Source of the DNA: Mucidula mucida
Lineage: Eukaryota; Basidiomycota; Agaricomycetes; Agaricales; Physalacriaceae
Direction: 5' to 3'
Length of the DNA stretch: 14,006 nucleotides
Assembly: GCA_015501055.1 (NCBI GenBank)
Contig: JADNYV010000859.1
Location: 1 to 14,006 of the forward strand
Under the pieces are notes generated by a model. That model worked only from the letters and a program-made list of their open reading frames with translations, was not told where the DNA came from and did not search any database. Positions within the stretch are counted from its first letter, which is position 1; each line of letters starts with the position of its first letter. Shown in pieces: positions 1 through 9,788 of this stretch. The position numbers were made by a program, and so were the translations under genes.

Positions 1-405
1 GGTTCTTGGGAATAAATGTAATAATGGTATATTCTGTGCAATTATTAGTATAATCTAGTGCGAACATAGGGTATGCTTACTCGTCGTGCGGACCTTGTTC
101 CGTTCATAGCGCACCGTCGGCTCGCCATGCCCATCCAGCTCGGCATGCGACAGCGGAAAGTTGACGTAGACATTGCGGCGCTCGCCTGGCACCTCGGTCG
201 AAGGCGGGCCATCGCGCGCGCTGGACGGCCGTTTCTGTTCAGTTGTCCGCCGAAAGAACCTGGACCGCTTCGTCTTCCGCCTCTCCTGGCGCTGCTCAGA
301 CCGAATCGACTCGGCTATCGCAGACGCCGCCGTCCGCACCGTCCGCAACCGCAGCTCTGGATCAATCTCCTCGTCGTCGTAGTCGTCTTCATCCTGTCGT
401 CGCAT
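1..405 (-). CDS. P4-type phospholipid-translocating ATPase (flippase), N-terminal part, cut by window edge
   Basis: P4-ATPases move phospholipids from the outer to the cytosolic leaflet of plasma, Golgi or endosomal membranes. Only the cytosolic N-terminus is here, in two exons (405-81, then 33-1). The intron at 80-34 (47 bp) has donor GTAAGC, branch TACTAAT and acceptor GCACAG. Exon 1 gives 108 residues: an acidic stretch (DEDDYDDEEID), a basic Arg/Lys region, then the conserved entry motif with RRNVYVNFPL and RNKVRTT. Splicing in phase 1 joins this to KYTIITFIPKN, which completes the RNKVRT-KYT-FxPKN signature just before the first membrane helix. The start is the ATG at 405. The frame stays open upstream to a GTG at 465, but that part is Arg-rich simple sequence and is not used. 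Family assignment is firm; the exact Dnf-like subclass is inferred. Confidence 0.86.
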
Positions 406-3400
406 GGGTTGGACGCCGTCCTCGCGCAATTGTCGTCGTCGTCGGTGCTGCCCGAGAACCAGCACGGAGCAATAAAGAGAAACAAGCGAACTGTGTCAAT
501 GTAAAGGAGAGAGGAGGGGATTTCCCTCTTGGGCGATGACTAATCACACTTGGCTCGTTTCACAAACGCACTCTCAATCCAACTGGTTTGTTGCGCCGCT
601 TTCCTGTGCATTCGCAGTAACTGCCAGGTTCTCTGCTGCGAGTCTTAATCCTGCGCCTTCCAGCCTATACCCCGCCATCCTCCTCAGCGCTAGTCACGCC
701 AAGATACTAAGCGTGATCCCCCCTTTCTGTACACGCGTGAATTGATGTCCCAAGCCGGAAACAGAACATCTCGCGATATTGCAGTTGCCTTCGGCGCGCC
801 CACAATGGCGCCGTACCCTGTCTTGCCCGCCGGATCCTCGAATATAATCTTTCTACACCGCCTGTACCCCGCACACGCCAAGTCATCAGTCCCGTGCCAG
901 GGCAATCTATGTATGGCGATGCCTGCCATATACCTATCTGGATCGCAGTTCAAAACGTTTATGAATTGACGCCAGCCAAAAGAATTGCGCGGCACATTCA
1001 TCAAATTTCTTTGCGCCGCATGATAACTTCGGCAAACGACGCGTCTTCATTGACCATCGCGGTTTATTCTGCTGCCGAAATGCGTCTTCTGCGGGTCATG
1101 CATCTACACTACTACAGATGGTGTTGCCTAGACCCGGTAGCACAGCAAGTTTTGGTCTACACTACCTGTACCCCAGCACCGCCTGATAGAGTGTATTCCT
1201 TCTCCTGACCAGTCGTCCAAACTTGGTTTTTCTTGACCACTAGCGTCGCACCAGCTCCGACATTCTTCTTCCTCACGTAGGTAAGCCACATATTGTACAT
1301 CGCCTTCTAGACGCTTATCGACTTGTGCTTATCAATTGCGCGCACTCGACGTGTAGGGTCTCCATTCTGTTCACAGCAGGCTAGGTTCTACTGCGTCCTA
1401 CGAGTAATTCACGAGCCCGTTCTCGAAAGACGATTGAACAACGCCACGCGAGTACGAGCCCCCCACACTGGATTACAAAGAGCTTTCGACTTGTAGACGT
1501 CGACTTGATCGTCGCGTATAGTATAATTCGAAAGCACCGGACCGCCGGAACGGTGTCAATGCACTCATACCAGCTCTTTAAATAGTCAATCTACACCCGC
1601 CATGGTGAAGACGCTACCATGTACGCCCGTCAGCGTGTCGACGTCCCACAGGCGAATACACAAGAAAACTAAATGACGACTTTTTAGATCCAAGCGTATG
1701 CGAATTAAACCTCGTACAATAATCAGGACTTTCCGAATCGCAATCCCCCGACTAGACGTGCATCAAGCAGAAACTACTGATACCTACCAAAGGCTGCTTA
1801 AAGAACTGACGGTAAGGATATAATCCGCAGTACGTTCATCGGATTTCTTCCTTCAAATTTAGCGAGATCTTTCTAGGCTTGAATTTTTCTCCCTTGACAC
1901 TGTCGTCGGTGCTGAAATGCATGGAGTAAGTACACCGTTCTTCGTCCGCTCCATATCTTCAATTCGAACAGGGTTAGCGCATCCTAACCGCGTGTAGCGC
2001 ATATTGCCAAATTCAACGGAGTGGACCTTGGCTTGGACCGTCATTTGCTGGATTCAAGTACTATTTTTTGGGAGCGAGACAATTGACTATGCGACGATGA
2101 CAATACAGGCCGGTTAGCTTAACGGTTAATCCGCTGTTTGGTCTCCGATGTCCCTTTTTGTACGTCGCCAATGTCCTCTCGTTCCAATCCCTCCTCAGTT
2201 GATTTCTAAAGCGCAGTGTCACAGAGACTCCTTGGATGTGGCACATGTTCCCTTCCCACGGCGGAAAATTCAATCTCAAGCGGTCCTTTTCTGTTCAACA
2301 CACGAATTGCCTTCCGTGATACTTCATTCGACGGTAACAGCACCAAACGGTGATTGTTCATTTTTCTGTATGAGGTACAACTTCCCCCCAAAGTGAAGAG
2401 TATTCTGGTTTCACACTCACTGTGTTATTCCATATGTACCCTTCCGAGGTGCCATCGCGTACCGGATATGGTGTCTCGATGTCAGCTATTTTTTGCGGGA
2501 AATGACGCGGCAGCCACGCCACTTTCGATACTATATTATACACCGGCGGCCCATCGCACCGTCTCGCCATACACTTTCGGGTTTCTTTGTGCCGCCGTCG
2601 GTGCATTCGCAAACACATCACACGCCACCGGCATACCTATCTATGGGCCACTGAGCGACCCGATCAGTAGAGCTCGATGTCATATGTCCTGCGAAACTTG
2701 ACGGCGCCTCTGTGATGTCGGTGTATTCTCCTTCATGAGCTGTTCAACGATATGGAGAACAGAAATGAGATTATAACCCTACGTCTTCCGCAGGAGTGGC
2801 TTGATCACAACGTCCCGCGCGCCAGCTCTAGGCCGCACCCTCAAATCTCTATAATGAACTAATAAGTAGTGGGTTAGGAAATCTCTTCGTCTGACTTGGT
2901 AAAGTACACGAGCCCTATTTGATGCTATCGCGCATCTGCGCCCATATGTCAGATGCACCCCATCAAGGCTAGGGCATCGAATCTGCAACCACCTTCAATT
3001 ATGAACAATGAACCCGCCGTTCTCGAAAGATGATTGATTCGTTCATCGTCTGTCTTACCTCTATATAGAAATCACCACCAAAACTTTAGCTGAATGATAG
3101 ATACTACGGTACCTACCGACTCAGAATAAACCTGATGCTCCATTGAAGAAGAGGTATCCCGGTTCGTTTTGCCGTCGATGATGAGCTAGGGAGTTTGGGC
3201 GAAGGAAGTGCTGGCCGCCGAGGTAGCAAAAAGGGTACGAAGCTTGGCCATATCGATTGGCGCTCTTGATATTATGGATGGAGTCGGGTCTCAAATATTG
3301 CTGGAGTAGTCTGCTTGTCCGTTTAAGAAGACAAAGTTGTCTTACAAGGACTTCGATAGGATTCTGATGGCTGAACAGTGTTGGAAAAAGTGCTAAGCAG

Positions 3401-3954
3401 AAGGGGCGGAAAAGATCATCGATCATTGTCCAGTAGAGGACGCGTATCATGCAGGGCGGCTTCTAATGTTCGTAGAACTTGCGGAAGTCTAAAAGCGAAA
3501 TGGTGAACCCATGAATCCGTACTCACTACGCGAGGCACACACCCGCCGAAGATTATGGGGGCCTACTTGTTGAGCGTTCTGTATTTTCTTGCGAAGTTGG
3601 TCGCCATGATTTTACGTATACGACGTCAACGTACAGCGCGATATTGACCATGTTAAGATCGGTCTGCAGGCGCATACGAAGCAGATCGAGCGCATGCACG
3701 AGTTCTTGGTCCGGCAGTCCTTCAGCTGCGCCATCAGACGCCCCGTCGCGGCCCTTAACGGTCCCGAACGTACAAAGACAATTTCTACTCTCAGTACGAG
3801 CCTTTCCTGAAATCTCTGCGGTTCGACTAGGTGTTCGGAATGATTACATTCACAGATGAGGTAGTTGTGCGACTGCGATATGTATGCTCAGTGTGCAGAT
3901 ACGCTTGTTATTGCAGTCGTAACTGCCAGCATGTGGGTTGGCGGGCTGAGAGCG
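406..3954. other. Long stretch without a recognisable gene
   Basis: Reading frames here are short (at most about 115 codons), lie on both strands and match no family I know. The first 200-300 bp probably hold the flippase promoter. From about 1210 to 1860 no frame of useful length exists. Two pieces look less random. On the minus strand, 3116-3061 resembles an intron (donor GTAGGT, branch GCTAAA, acceptor TATAG), and removing it joins two frames into one ending GSLFIIEGGCRF. On the plus strand, 3181-3310, 3331-3500 and 3611-3810 contain protein-like frames such as HVKIGLQAHTKQIERMHEFL, separated by stops. These could be worn remains of genes or transposons. I found no terminal repeats, transposase or reverse transcriptase motifs. 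Confidence 0.5.
3022..3036 (+). repeat. Short dispersed repeat CTCGAAAGATGATTG
   Basis: This 15-mer occurs exactly here and at 4656-4670, with one mismatch at 1422-1436, and its first 11 bases occur at 6417-6427. All four are in the same orientation. The copies at 1422 and 3022 also share the preceding TT and a nearby CCCG. Flanking sequence is not alike beyond this, so it is not a larger duplication. Its nature is unknown. Confidence 0.35.
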
Positions 3955-4454
3955 TCCCTTCCTGGAGAAAATGCTCTCTGTCTCAAAGAAGATCTGTCCC
4001 GCCGTTACGACATTATTCTGAACTTCCTTGATGGTGGACATGGTGCATTTATCGACCTGCACAACATGAAGTCGGTCGAAGTCAGTAGTGTCAGGTTATT
4101 GGCAAAACCGTGAAAAGAGTTGGAGACGACGAAGCGTTCAAATTATTGTCGCTACTCCGTATGGCGACTGACGGAGAACTCTCTGGGATGTGGCAGGTTG
4201 GTCTGGGGTTGCCTTGGTAACCTGATAGGCTGGCCGCCGGTATAGCGATACCTGGAGTACTTCCCTGGTGCATGCAGGCGGGATGAAGGTTTTTCAAGAA
4301 GCTATATCTTTATCAAAGATGGTGTCGTTTCGATTAGACGCTGATTCACGACAACTCCACCTATGCTGGTGACCTCCCAGGCCCCTTCAACCCCGCTAGG
4401 TCCATGACCAAGACTTGTCATGCCACTTTGTGTGCTAGTTCACTTGTCAAGTAG
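3955..4454 (+). pseudogene. Probable relic of an unidentified multi-exon gene
   Basis: I do not recognise this protein. The first frame (about 3955-4093) has codon choice like real exons (GAC, AAC, TTC, AAG) and contains LSRRYDIILNFLDGG and AFIDLHNMKS. The second (4095-4196, another frame) contains VIGKTVKRVGDDEAFKLL and TDGELSGMW. It is followed by a good intron at 4197-4245 (GTTGGT, branch CTGAT, TATAG). The third exon, 4246-4321, gives RYLEYFPGACRRDEGF and SYIFIKDG. A possible intron at 4322-4380 leads to a last exon with GPFNPARSMTKTCHATL and a TAG at 4452-4454. No intron of normal size fits between the first and second frames, so a one-base loss near 4093 is the simplest reading. The 5' end is not defined; protein-like fragments further upstream (from 3611) may belong to it. 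It could instead be an intact gene that I have mis-spliced. Confidence 0.4.
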
Positions 4455-4893
4455 GGTATATCATGTGGTACCCCAGATCTGCTGAGAAAACTTCCCGTTC
4501 AGAAAGTGAGGCAGCTCGCGTAGGTGGGATATGACAAGCGCGAGAAATCAAAGAGGCGTCCAGCGTGCAGAAGGGGGTTATATATTCTTCCAGACGGAAA
4601 TATAACAAAGGGTCGAACATATGGATCTGAAACAGGATAGGGTGAATGTATTGACCTCGAAAGATGATTGGTGGAAAGCCACCACACAAAGGGACCCATG
4701 ACAGGCGGAAGACTACTCGAGGTATATCGATTGTACCTCAATATCGATAACAGAAAAAACAAGGTGGCCAGACAGCCGAATCGGGAGCTGCAATCAAAAG
4801 GCGTCGCCTTATTACCATGACCATGAATCTCTTTTGCCGAAAATCGCGCTCCTTTCTGCTGCAACGATACACTTTTTCTTTGGCTATAGTCGA
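4455..4893. other. Intergenic stretch before the homeodomain gene
   Basis: No supported gene. A 152-codon open frame on the minus strand (4957-4499) has no family signature and overlaps exon 1 of the homeodomain gene, so it is treated as chance. The stretch presumably holds the homeodomain gene promoter and perhaps an upstream start: ATG codons at 4817 and 4823 lie in a different frame that stops at the ATG cluster near 4894. One copy of the short repeat lies at 4656-4670. Confidence 0.4.
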
Positions 4894-5997
4894 ATGATGC
4901 TATACAACTGTTTTCAACTAGAAGCCTCGTCGTCTTCAGCGAGAACGTCCAAGCCAATTCTAAACCACGCGGGTAGAATTATTCTCAAAGGTCTGTATTC
5001 CTTCCAGCTCATAATGAAAGCAATAGTCTGATTTGTCCTCCAGCATTCTACGAGAACGTCTCCCAGAAGCCTACTCGAGATCAGAAACTAGAGCTACTCC
5101 GGAACGTGGTAGTACGTGACCCCCCGTTCTTGCTTGCAGTCACTACATAACTCGGCGTTACAGGTAGCTGGGAATAGCCACTATGACGAGCCAAAATTGA
5201 ATGCCTGGTTTGCGAAACACAGAAAGCAGACACGGAAAACGGAGTCCCTTTCTGTGAGCGGCGCCATCACTCCTCAAGCCGAAGCGGAACTGGCTATCTG
5301 TTTCAATGAGACGCCGCATCCCTCTGACGAGCTTGTCGCTATATGGGCACGCGGTTTCAATGTGACGGCGCATTTCGTCCATGAATGGATTGCAAGAAGA
5401 AGAGAACGACAGTCGCAGACGGGTGCGGGTCGGCTGCCGACACCGAACACGACCAGCCCAGAGCCGGAGTACAGGAGGGCTGGAAGCGAGCGAACGAAAG
5501 GCCAACGAACATCACCACCTCCAATTCAAACTGTGAACATCCAGGTCCCTACACCGACGACGACGCCTATCGTTTCGCCAATGTCTCTACCATCTTCATC
5601 GCCCATCAGACATGCGTCTACGGGGCAGATATCGCACCTCGATAAACAGAAGCAGCCGACTCTTAGTGAGCGGCTACTTCGTGCGATCGGCGAAAACATG
5701 GACCGCGTGGATCTGGCCCCGTTATCATGGCGCTCGTCGGGGGATGCATCACCTTCGTCGCCTATGGCCGTATCGCACTCTTCTTTGTCGACAAACGCCT
5801 CGGCGCTGTCGCCGTTAGAATCATCGTTGTTCATACCCCAACATCAAGCGCCTCGGTTCATGACAGCTAATGATTTTCATGCGAGCTTCGCGCCGTACGA
5901 GCTCAAGATGACGAGGTTCATGGATAAGGTGCGCCGAGGTGAGTTGGAGGATAAAGGATGGAAATCGACAGCGGTCCCACACTACTTGAGGAATTGA
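4894..5997 (+). CDS. Tandem homeodomain protein, putative transcription factor
   Basis: Three exons (4894-4990, 5044-5111, 5164-5997) encode about 332 residues. Intron 1 (53 bp) runs from GTCTGT to CTCCAG with branch CTGAT; intron 2 (52 bp) runs from GTACGT to TTACAG. Both splices restore one homeodomain. The first homeodomain (about residues 16-80) has AFYENVSQKPTRDQKLELL as end of helix 1, turn and helix 2, and WFAKHRK as recognition helix, with about eight extra residues between helices 2 and 3. The second (about 83-142) has exactly canonical spacing from F102 to W130, with NETPHPSDELVAIWA and WIARRRER. Position 51 of the fold, almost always Asn, is Lys in the first and Arg in the second. 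The rest is Ser/Pro/Thr-rich with a conserved-looking C-terminal tail (FHASFAPYELKMTRFMDKV). The start is uncertain: ATGs at 4894 and 4897 are the only in-frame ones close by, leaving just 15 residues before the fold. It is likely nuclear. Nothing shows it to be a mating-type gene. Confidence 0.72.
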
Positions 5998-6926
5998 ACT
6001 AGATACCACTTTCCTTCAATCATCATATGGGCCCGACAGACAACAATATGTGAACCTTACTTCAGACATTAATTCTTCATCTCCGTTGTATCTCCATAAC
6101 TATGTATGTATCTAATTCCGTGCGAAGGGCGCTGTACTTCAAAAATTTGCGCGACTCTTAGACCTGAAGTCGTGTGCAGGCGCTTCTCTAGAAGGCTGTG
6201 GGCACAGTAGCTAAACCCGAGCTGTTAATATACGCCGTGTAACCTACCTATGGCGTACATTGCCAAGTTGATGGAAGTCGTGCTTAGGTGCCTTCGTGAT
6301 TGTCAAGATGCCGATGACATCGACTCTTGAATCAGTGTTGAATGTTGATGTGCAAATTCGAGACACGGGATCCTGTTGTGAGAACGGTTTCTGTTATTCG
6401 CTAGTTTCATCGGGAACTCGAAAGATGCACGATGCACTCCATCTGTGTATTGACTGAGACAGCAGCGTATGCGATCTGCTTCCTCAGCGACAAGGGCATA
6501 TCTACTCATGTCAGAGTGGGCGACGGTGGTGTCGGATCAAAGAAATAAAACAAGATCACCAGGACTTTTCTCGAGCGGCGCGATGTTTGTTGACGAGAAG
6601 GAGTCGAAGCTTGAGATCACTCGAATCGACCACTCGATACTAGGAATGAAAACAACCGCATCGGTCGAGCATCCTATCGAGTACGTTAAACAGAAACATT
6701 GTGAATGTGTAAACGGAGGGTTTATAGTCTGATCAAGCCTTACCTGCTTCCATCCCATTCGCCTTGATGTAGGTGGAAGAAGTGCAGACCGTGGGCATAC
6801 GGAAAGATTATGCTCGAAGCCAGGTAGACACAACTCTAAGACGCGCAAATGAAGAAAAAAAAAGAGAACAATATGAACACTCTAGACTGCCAGTCGAATA
6901 TCATGTTCCCCAAACGCAGAAATTCG
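5998..6926. other. Intergenic stretch between convergent genes
   Basis: The homeodomain gene (plus) and the F-box gene (minus) both end here, so it holds two 3' ends. No AATAAA was noticed right after the TGA at 5995-5997. A plus-strand frame at 6469-6732 (87 codons, with FVDEKESKLEITRIDHS) and a minus-strand frame at 6848-6537 overlap each other. Neither resembles a known protein, and I do not call either. An 11-base piece of the short repeat lies at 6417-6427. Confidence 0.45.
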
Positions 6927-8232
6927 TCACTGTGAGGATGTTAGCGTCGTATCGGGAAAACCTTGTCTGATACCTACCTTCTCGGATACTTTTCGGCTTC
7001 GAGACTTGACCGTCAACATCAGCGCTGCGAGCGCGTCGCGATCCCTTTGCCAGTCCGGCTCGTAATCAGTGTCCTTGAAGTCCTCTAAATTCCATAAATT
7101 CCATTGGTCATCGAGCTCTAACCCGGCATAACAAAACCTGGGATTCCACGTGTTCCCATCTTCGTCCGTCTTCTTCGAATACACCTCCAACCGCATATCC
7201 CACGATGGGCTCATATCCCACACTGGGTTTTCATCCTGTGTAATCGTGAACGTCTTCAGGGCACTGAGACCTTCACGAAAAGCGTCGAAGGCATCCGCCA
7301 TCTGATACAGAGAGTCGACGTACTCCTCTGTACGCACGAGAATGGGGCAATTGATAAGCTCCAGCGATACGAGAGTGTCTTTGTGCGACAGGATGAAGGT
7401 TTCGACGACCGGATCTTCTTGTTCCTGCGCAGGATTTGGGCCGACAAGATGCCCCATGAGAGAGAGGAAGGCGAGGTTCGGAAAATGAACTTTGCAGTAT
7501 CCCGGTTTAGTCGTATAACCAAGCGGTAAGGCACTATGCATAGTGAGGGAGTGCAGATTGACGAGAGAGTTGGGAGAGAAGAGGTCCTACGATCGCGACC
7601 AAAATTCAAGGGTATCTGGATCAGGCTGGCCGGTAACGCAACTGGCGGTTATGGACAGCGCTGCCAGTGGACCAATCAAGTTGTTTGTGAGATTGTTATC
7701 CAAAATGGCAGGGTGTGGAAAGAAATGTTCTATGTGGAGACTCTTCAGAGTGGTAGGATGCCCGGCTTTTGCCAGAATTACAAGTATATGGTTGTGCGGG
7801 TAGGAATGCAGAATATACAGCTCCTTCATGATGAGATTGGCGGATGAAATCGATGTCTTGGAACCGCAGAATATCCAGAGCTGTTGCAAAGAATGCAAAG
7901 TCCTCGAAGCTGAGGCGGGAGCCGTTAGCAAGGTGCGGTGAAAGCAAACAACACCCACTTAGGGCCCATTCAACTTCCTCAATATGCGTCGCATCGAGGG
8001 TAATAGATCGCAGATACTTTCTTGCATCCGGTACTTTCTCCAAGAATTCCATAAAGGTCGCAAGTTTGTCCTCTGCGATAGAACAACACATGGAACGAAA
8101 CGCGATCGGGGTGGCCATATTCTTGAACGTCGCGCTTACGAGGCGCAGGTTACACAGGTCGCGTGCAAGAAGGGATGGAGACGAAAACATTAAACGAAAG
8201 AGTTCGACGGGAAAATGGTGAGACACTGTCAT
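6927..8232 (-). CDS. F-box protein with leucine-rich C-terminal part
   Basis: F-box proteins usually bind Skp1 and bring substrates to SCF ubiquitin ligases. Exons are 8232-7959, 7909-7638 and 7586-6978, with a final stop at 6929-6927, giving about 385 residues. Intron 1 (7958-7910, 49 bp) has donor GTGGGT, branch GCTAAC and acceptor CTCAG. Intron 2 (7637-7587, 51 bp, GTTACC to CGTAG) removes an in-frame TAG. Intron 3 (6977-6930, 48 bp, GTAGGT, branch GCTAAC, acceptor CACAG) ends right at the TGA; leaving it in adds only 16 residues before the same stop. The F-box is at residues 7-47 (FPVELFRLMF, DLCNLRLVSATFKNMATP, FRSM). It is followed by repeated Leu-rich strands such as TLKSLHIEHF, LVNLHSLTM, FPNLAFLSLMGHLVG and LVSLELINCP, as in the large basidiomycete F-box/LRR-like family. 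The C-terminus is acidic, then basic. Substrate unknown. Confidence 0.83.
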
Positions 8233-8389
8233 TTTGTCAGGACGACGGTAGCGGCGCCGTGTTGACTGTTCGAGTTAAGCAGGTTTTTGCCACCGGCATA
8301 TTATTTGATCCGACGGACTGCCACAAGAGGCTACTTCGACTCTTTCCGAGTCTTCCATGTTTGGGTGTCAAGTAACTTGGTGTTTGTTC

Positions 8390-9788
8390 TGGTATATAAC
8401 TCTCGTGTTTCCCCAATGACGCATACATCAAACAGTCCTTCAGCGACTCACATCTTGTGACACATCTCTTTCAGTCGATTGGGCGGCTTGCTGAGCTCTT
8501 CCATAGTCAGAATCCACGTTCTAACAAAGTATTCTATGAGTGGCTCGACGAGAACGGAAGATAACGTACCCCCCCAGTGTATACCAAAGGTCCTTTTCGC
8601 TTTGATATCTTTGAAGATACACAGACTGTCCTGTGGAGCACAATGAACAGTCGACATGAACCACCTTGGCTCGTACGCGTCAATAAGCAGCAGAGCGAGA
8701 TCAATATCTTTGAACCGCTCCTCGATCTCACGAAATGCGGGACAAGTAGGCAAGCTATCTTCGTCCTCTCCATGATGGACAGGGAACGATAAGCCGTGTC
8801 ACCGGCAAAGAAAACGGTAGCTGAGGTCTAACGATTTCGTACAGAAAGGATCCAGCTACACCATAAGCTTTTGTACCTATCAAGGACGGAACACCCAGAC
8901 ATGTGTTGAGTGGGGGTGCAGGTGAGCTCGAACTCGAAACCATCACCGCGAATAGAAGGGAACAATTGTCTTCCCTTCGCTATAAAGTCGGATATCGAGA
9001 CTACACCGCGAACGACGCTTGATTTCCACCAGTCAAGACTGTGTACATGCGACGCTGGAATACCGAGTCTTTCAAAGTGATGGCTGTTTCCGAGAGGAGC
9101 GAAGATATGAGGCGAACGGGAATGACCGTACAGTGCTTCGATTGTTGTCGTGTCAAGGCTGCGTAAAGATCAGTCATTTCTTCGGCATTTTGATCGCTAA
9201 CTACCCGCGTACTGATCGTAGTGATTATGCTACGTCAATAATGAGTGTGAGTGCGTTTGTTCATAGCTACACGCTACGTACCGAGATGACGATCGCGTCA
9301 ACGTCCGGGATATCGTGTACGGAACACGGTCGGGCTACAAGTAATTAGCGAATAGCATAAGTATAGACTTTATTACCTACTAGTGACTCGTTTAGGTCCG
9401 CACATTGTACTTAGGGATCAGCGATCGCTGAAAACAGGATCGAATAACATCCTACCCCCATGGTTGAGAAGTTCAACGAGGAAACAAGCATGGCCAAGCC
9501 AAGTCGCCTTTATGGCATCTCTGCGAAAATCTACCCCCCATGTCGGTTTGATGACAGGTGGACTGAGCTCTGTTCTTCCTATTGGGGTCTGCGTAGCGAG
9601 ATGAAGTCCCTGCAGAAGCAGTGAGGGCATGTCTGATGATGGATCGAGCTGGAACGCACCATCTTTGCTGTAGTGAATATGTCGTTGGTGCGCCAGCTAG
9701 GCCAAGGATTACGAAAGCCGTCGCATTTCTTCTTGACCCAATGTGGGCCACGAGGAGGAGACGGAGACAATGAAACCTGGAGAGGCAT
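8390..9788 (-). pseudogene. NAPE-PLD-like metallo-beta-lactamase-fold hydrolase, multiply disrupted
   Basis: The intact family (N-acyl-phosphatidylethanolamine-hydrolysing phospholipase D) releases N-acylethanolamines from membrane lipids using two metal ions. Exons are 9788-9660, 9609-9381, 9334-9282, 9229-9213 and 9158 onward, with introns of 50, 46, 52 and 54 bp. Signatures in order: DGFRNPWPSW, TWLGHACFLVE, LFDPVFSDR, HNHYDH (the HxHxDH metal site, split by intron 4), FAPLGN, LDWW, TPTQH, FAGDTAYR, CPAFREIEERF, HCAPQDS and GIHWG; all expected metal ligands can be read. Breaks: TGA at 9420-9418, where the family continues; TAG at 8830-8828, between LWCSW and FFAGDT; a frameshift near 8788-8771, between GDTAYR and GEDEDSLP; and TGA at 8450-8448, after which FDVCVIGETR continues in frame. 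A seven-G run at 8575-8569 next to a 49-bp intron candidate (8569-8521) also leaves the frame off by one. It lies upstream of the F-box gene on the same strand but is unrelated to it. Confidence 0.85.

Noticed and set aside
2108..2190. tRNA-like sequence with an A-box-like TAGCTTAACGGTT and a B-box-like GTTCCAATCC
   Set aside because: The sides of the T-loop do not pair, the acceptor arms do not match, and the box spacing would need an intron for which there is no anticodon arm.
3880..3970. MYND zinc-finger-like motif YCSRNCQHVGW on the plus strand
   Set aside because: The expected His and last Cys at the right spacing are missing, upstream Cys pairs do not fit, and another frame over the same bases runs on into the better-supported relic. 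It may be chance.
4499..4957. 152-codon minus-strand open frame
   Set aside because: It has no domain, is Phe/Ser/Leu-rich and overlaps exon 1 of the homeodomain gene on the other strand.
4894..5997. Homeodomain gene as part of a mating-type locus
   Set aside because: There is no divergent HD1/HD2 pair, no MIP gene and no pheromone/receptor genes nearby; tandem homeodomains are not the mating-type architecture.
9418..9420. TGA at a position where a Cys might be expected, read as possible selenocysteine
   Set aside because: Basidiomycetes are not known to use selenocysteine, and other stops and a frameshift occur in the same gene.
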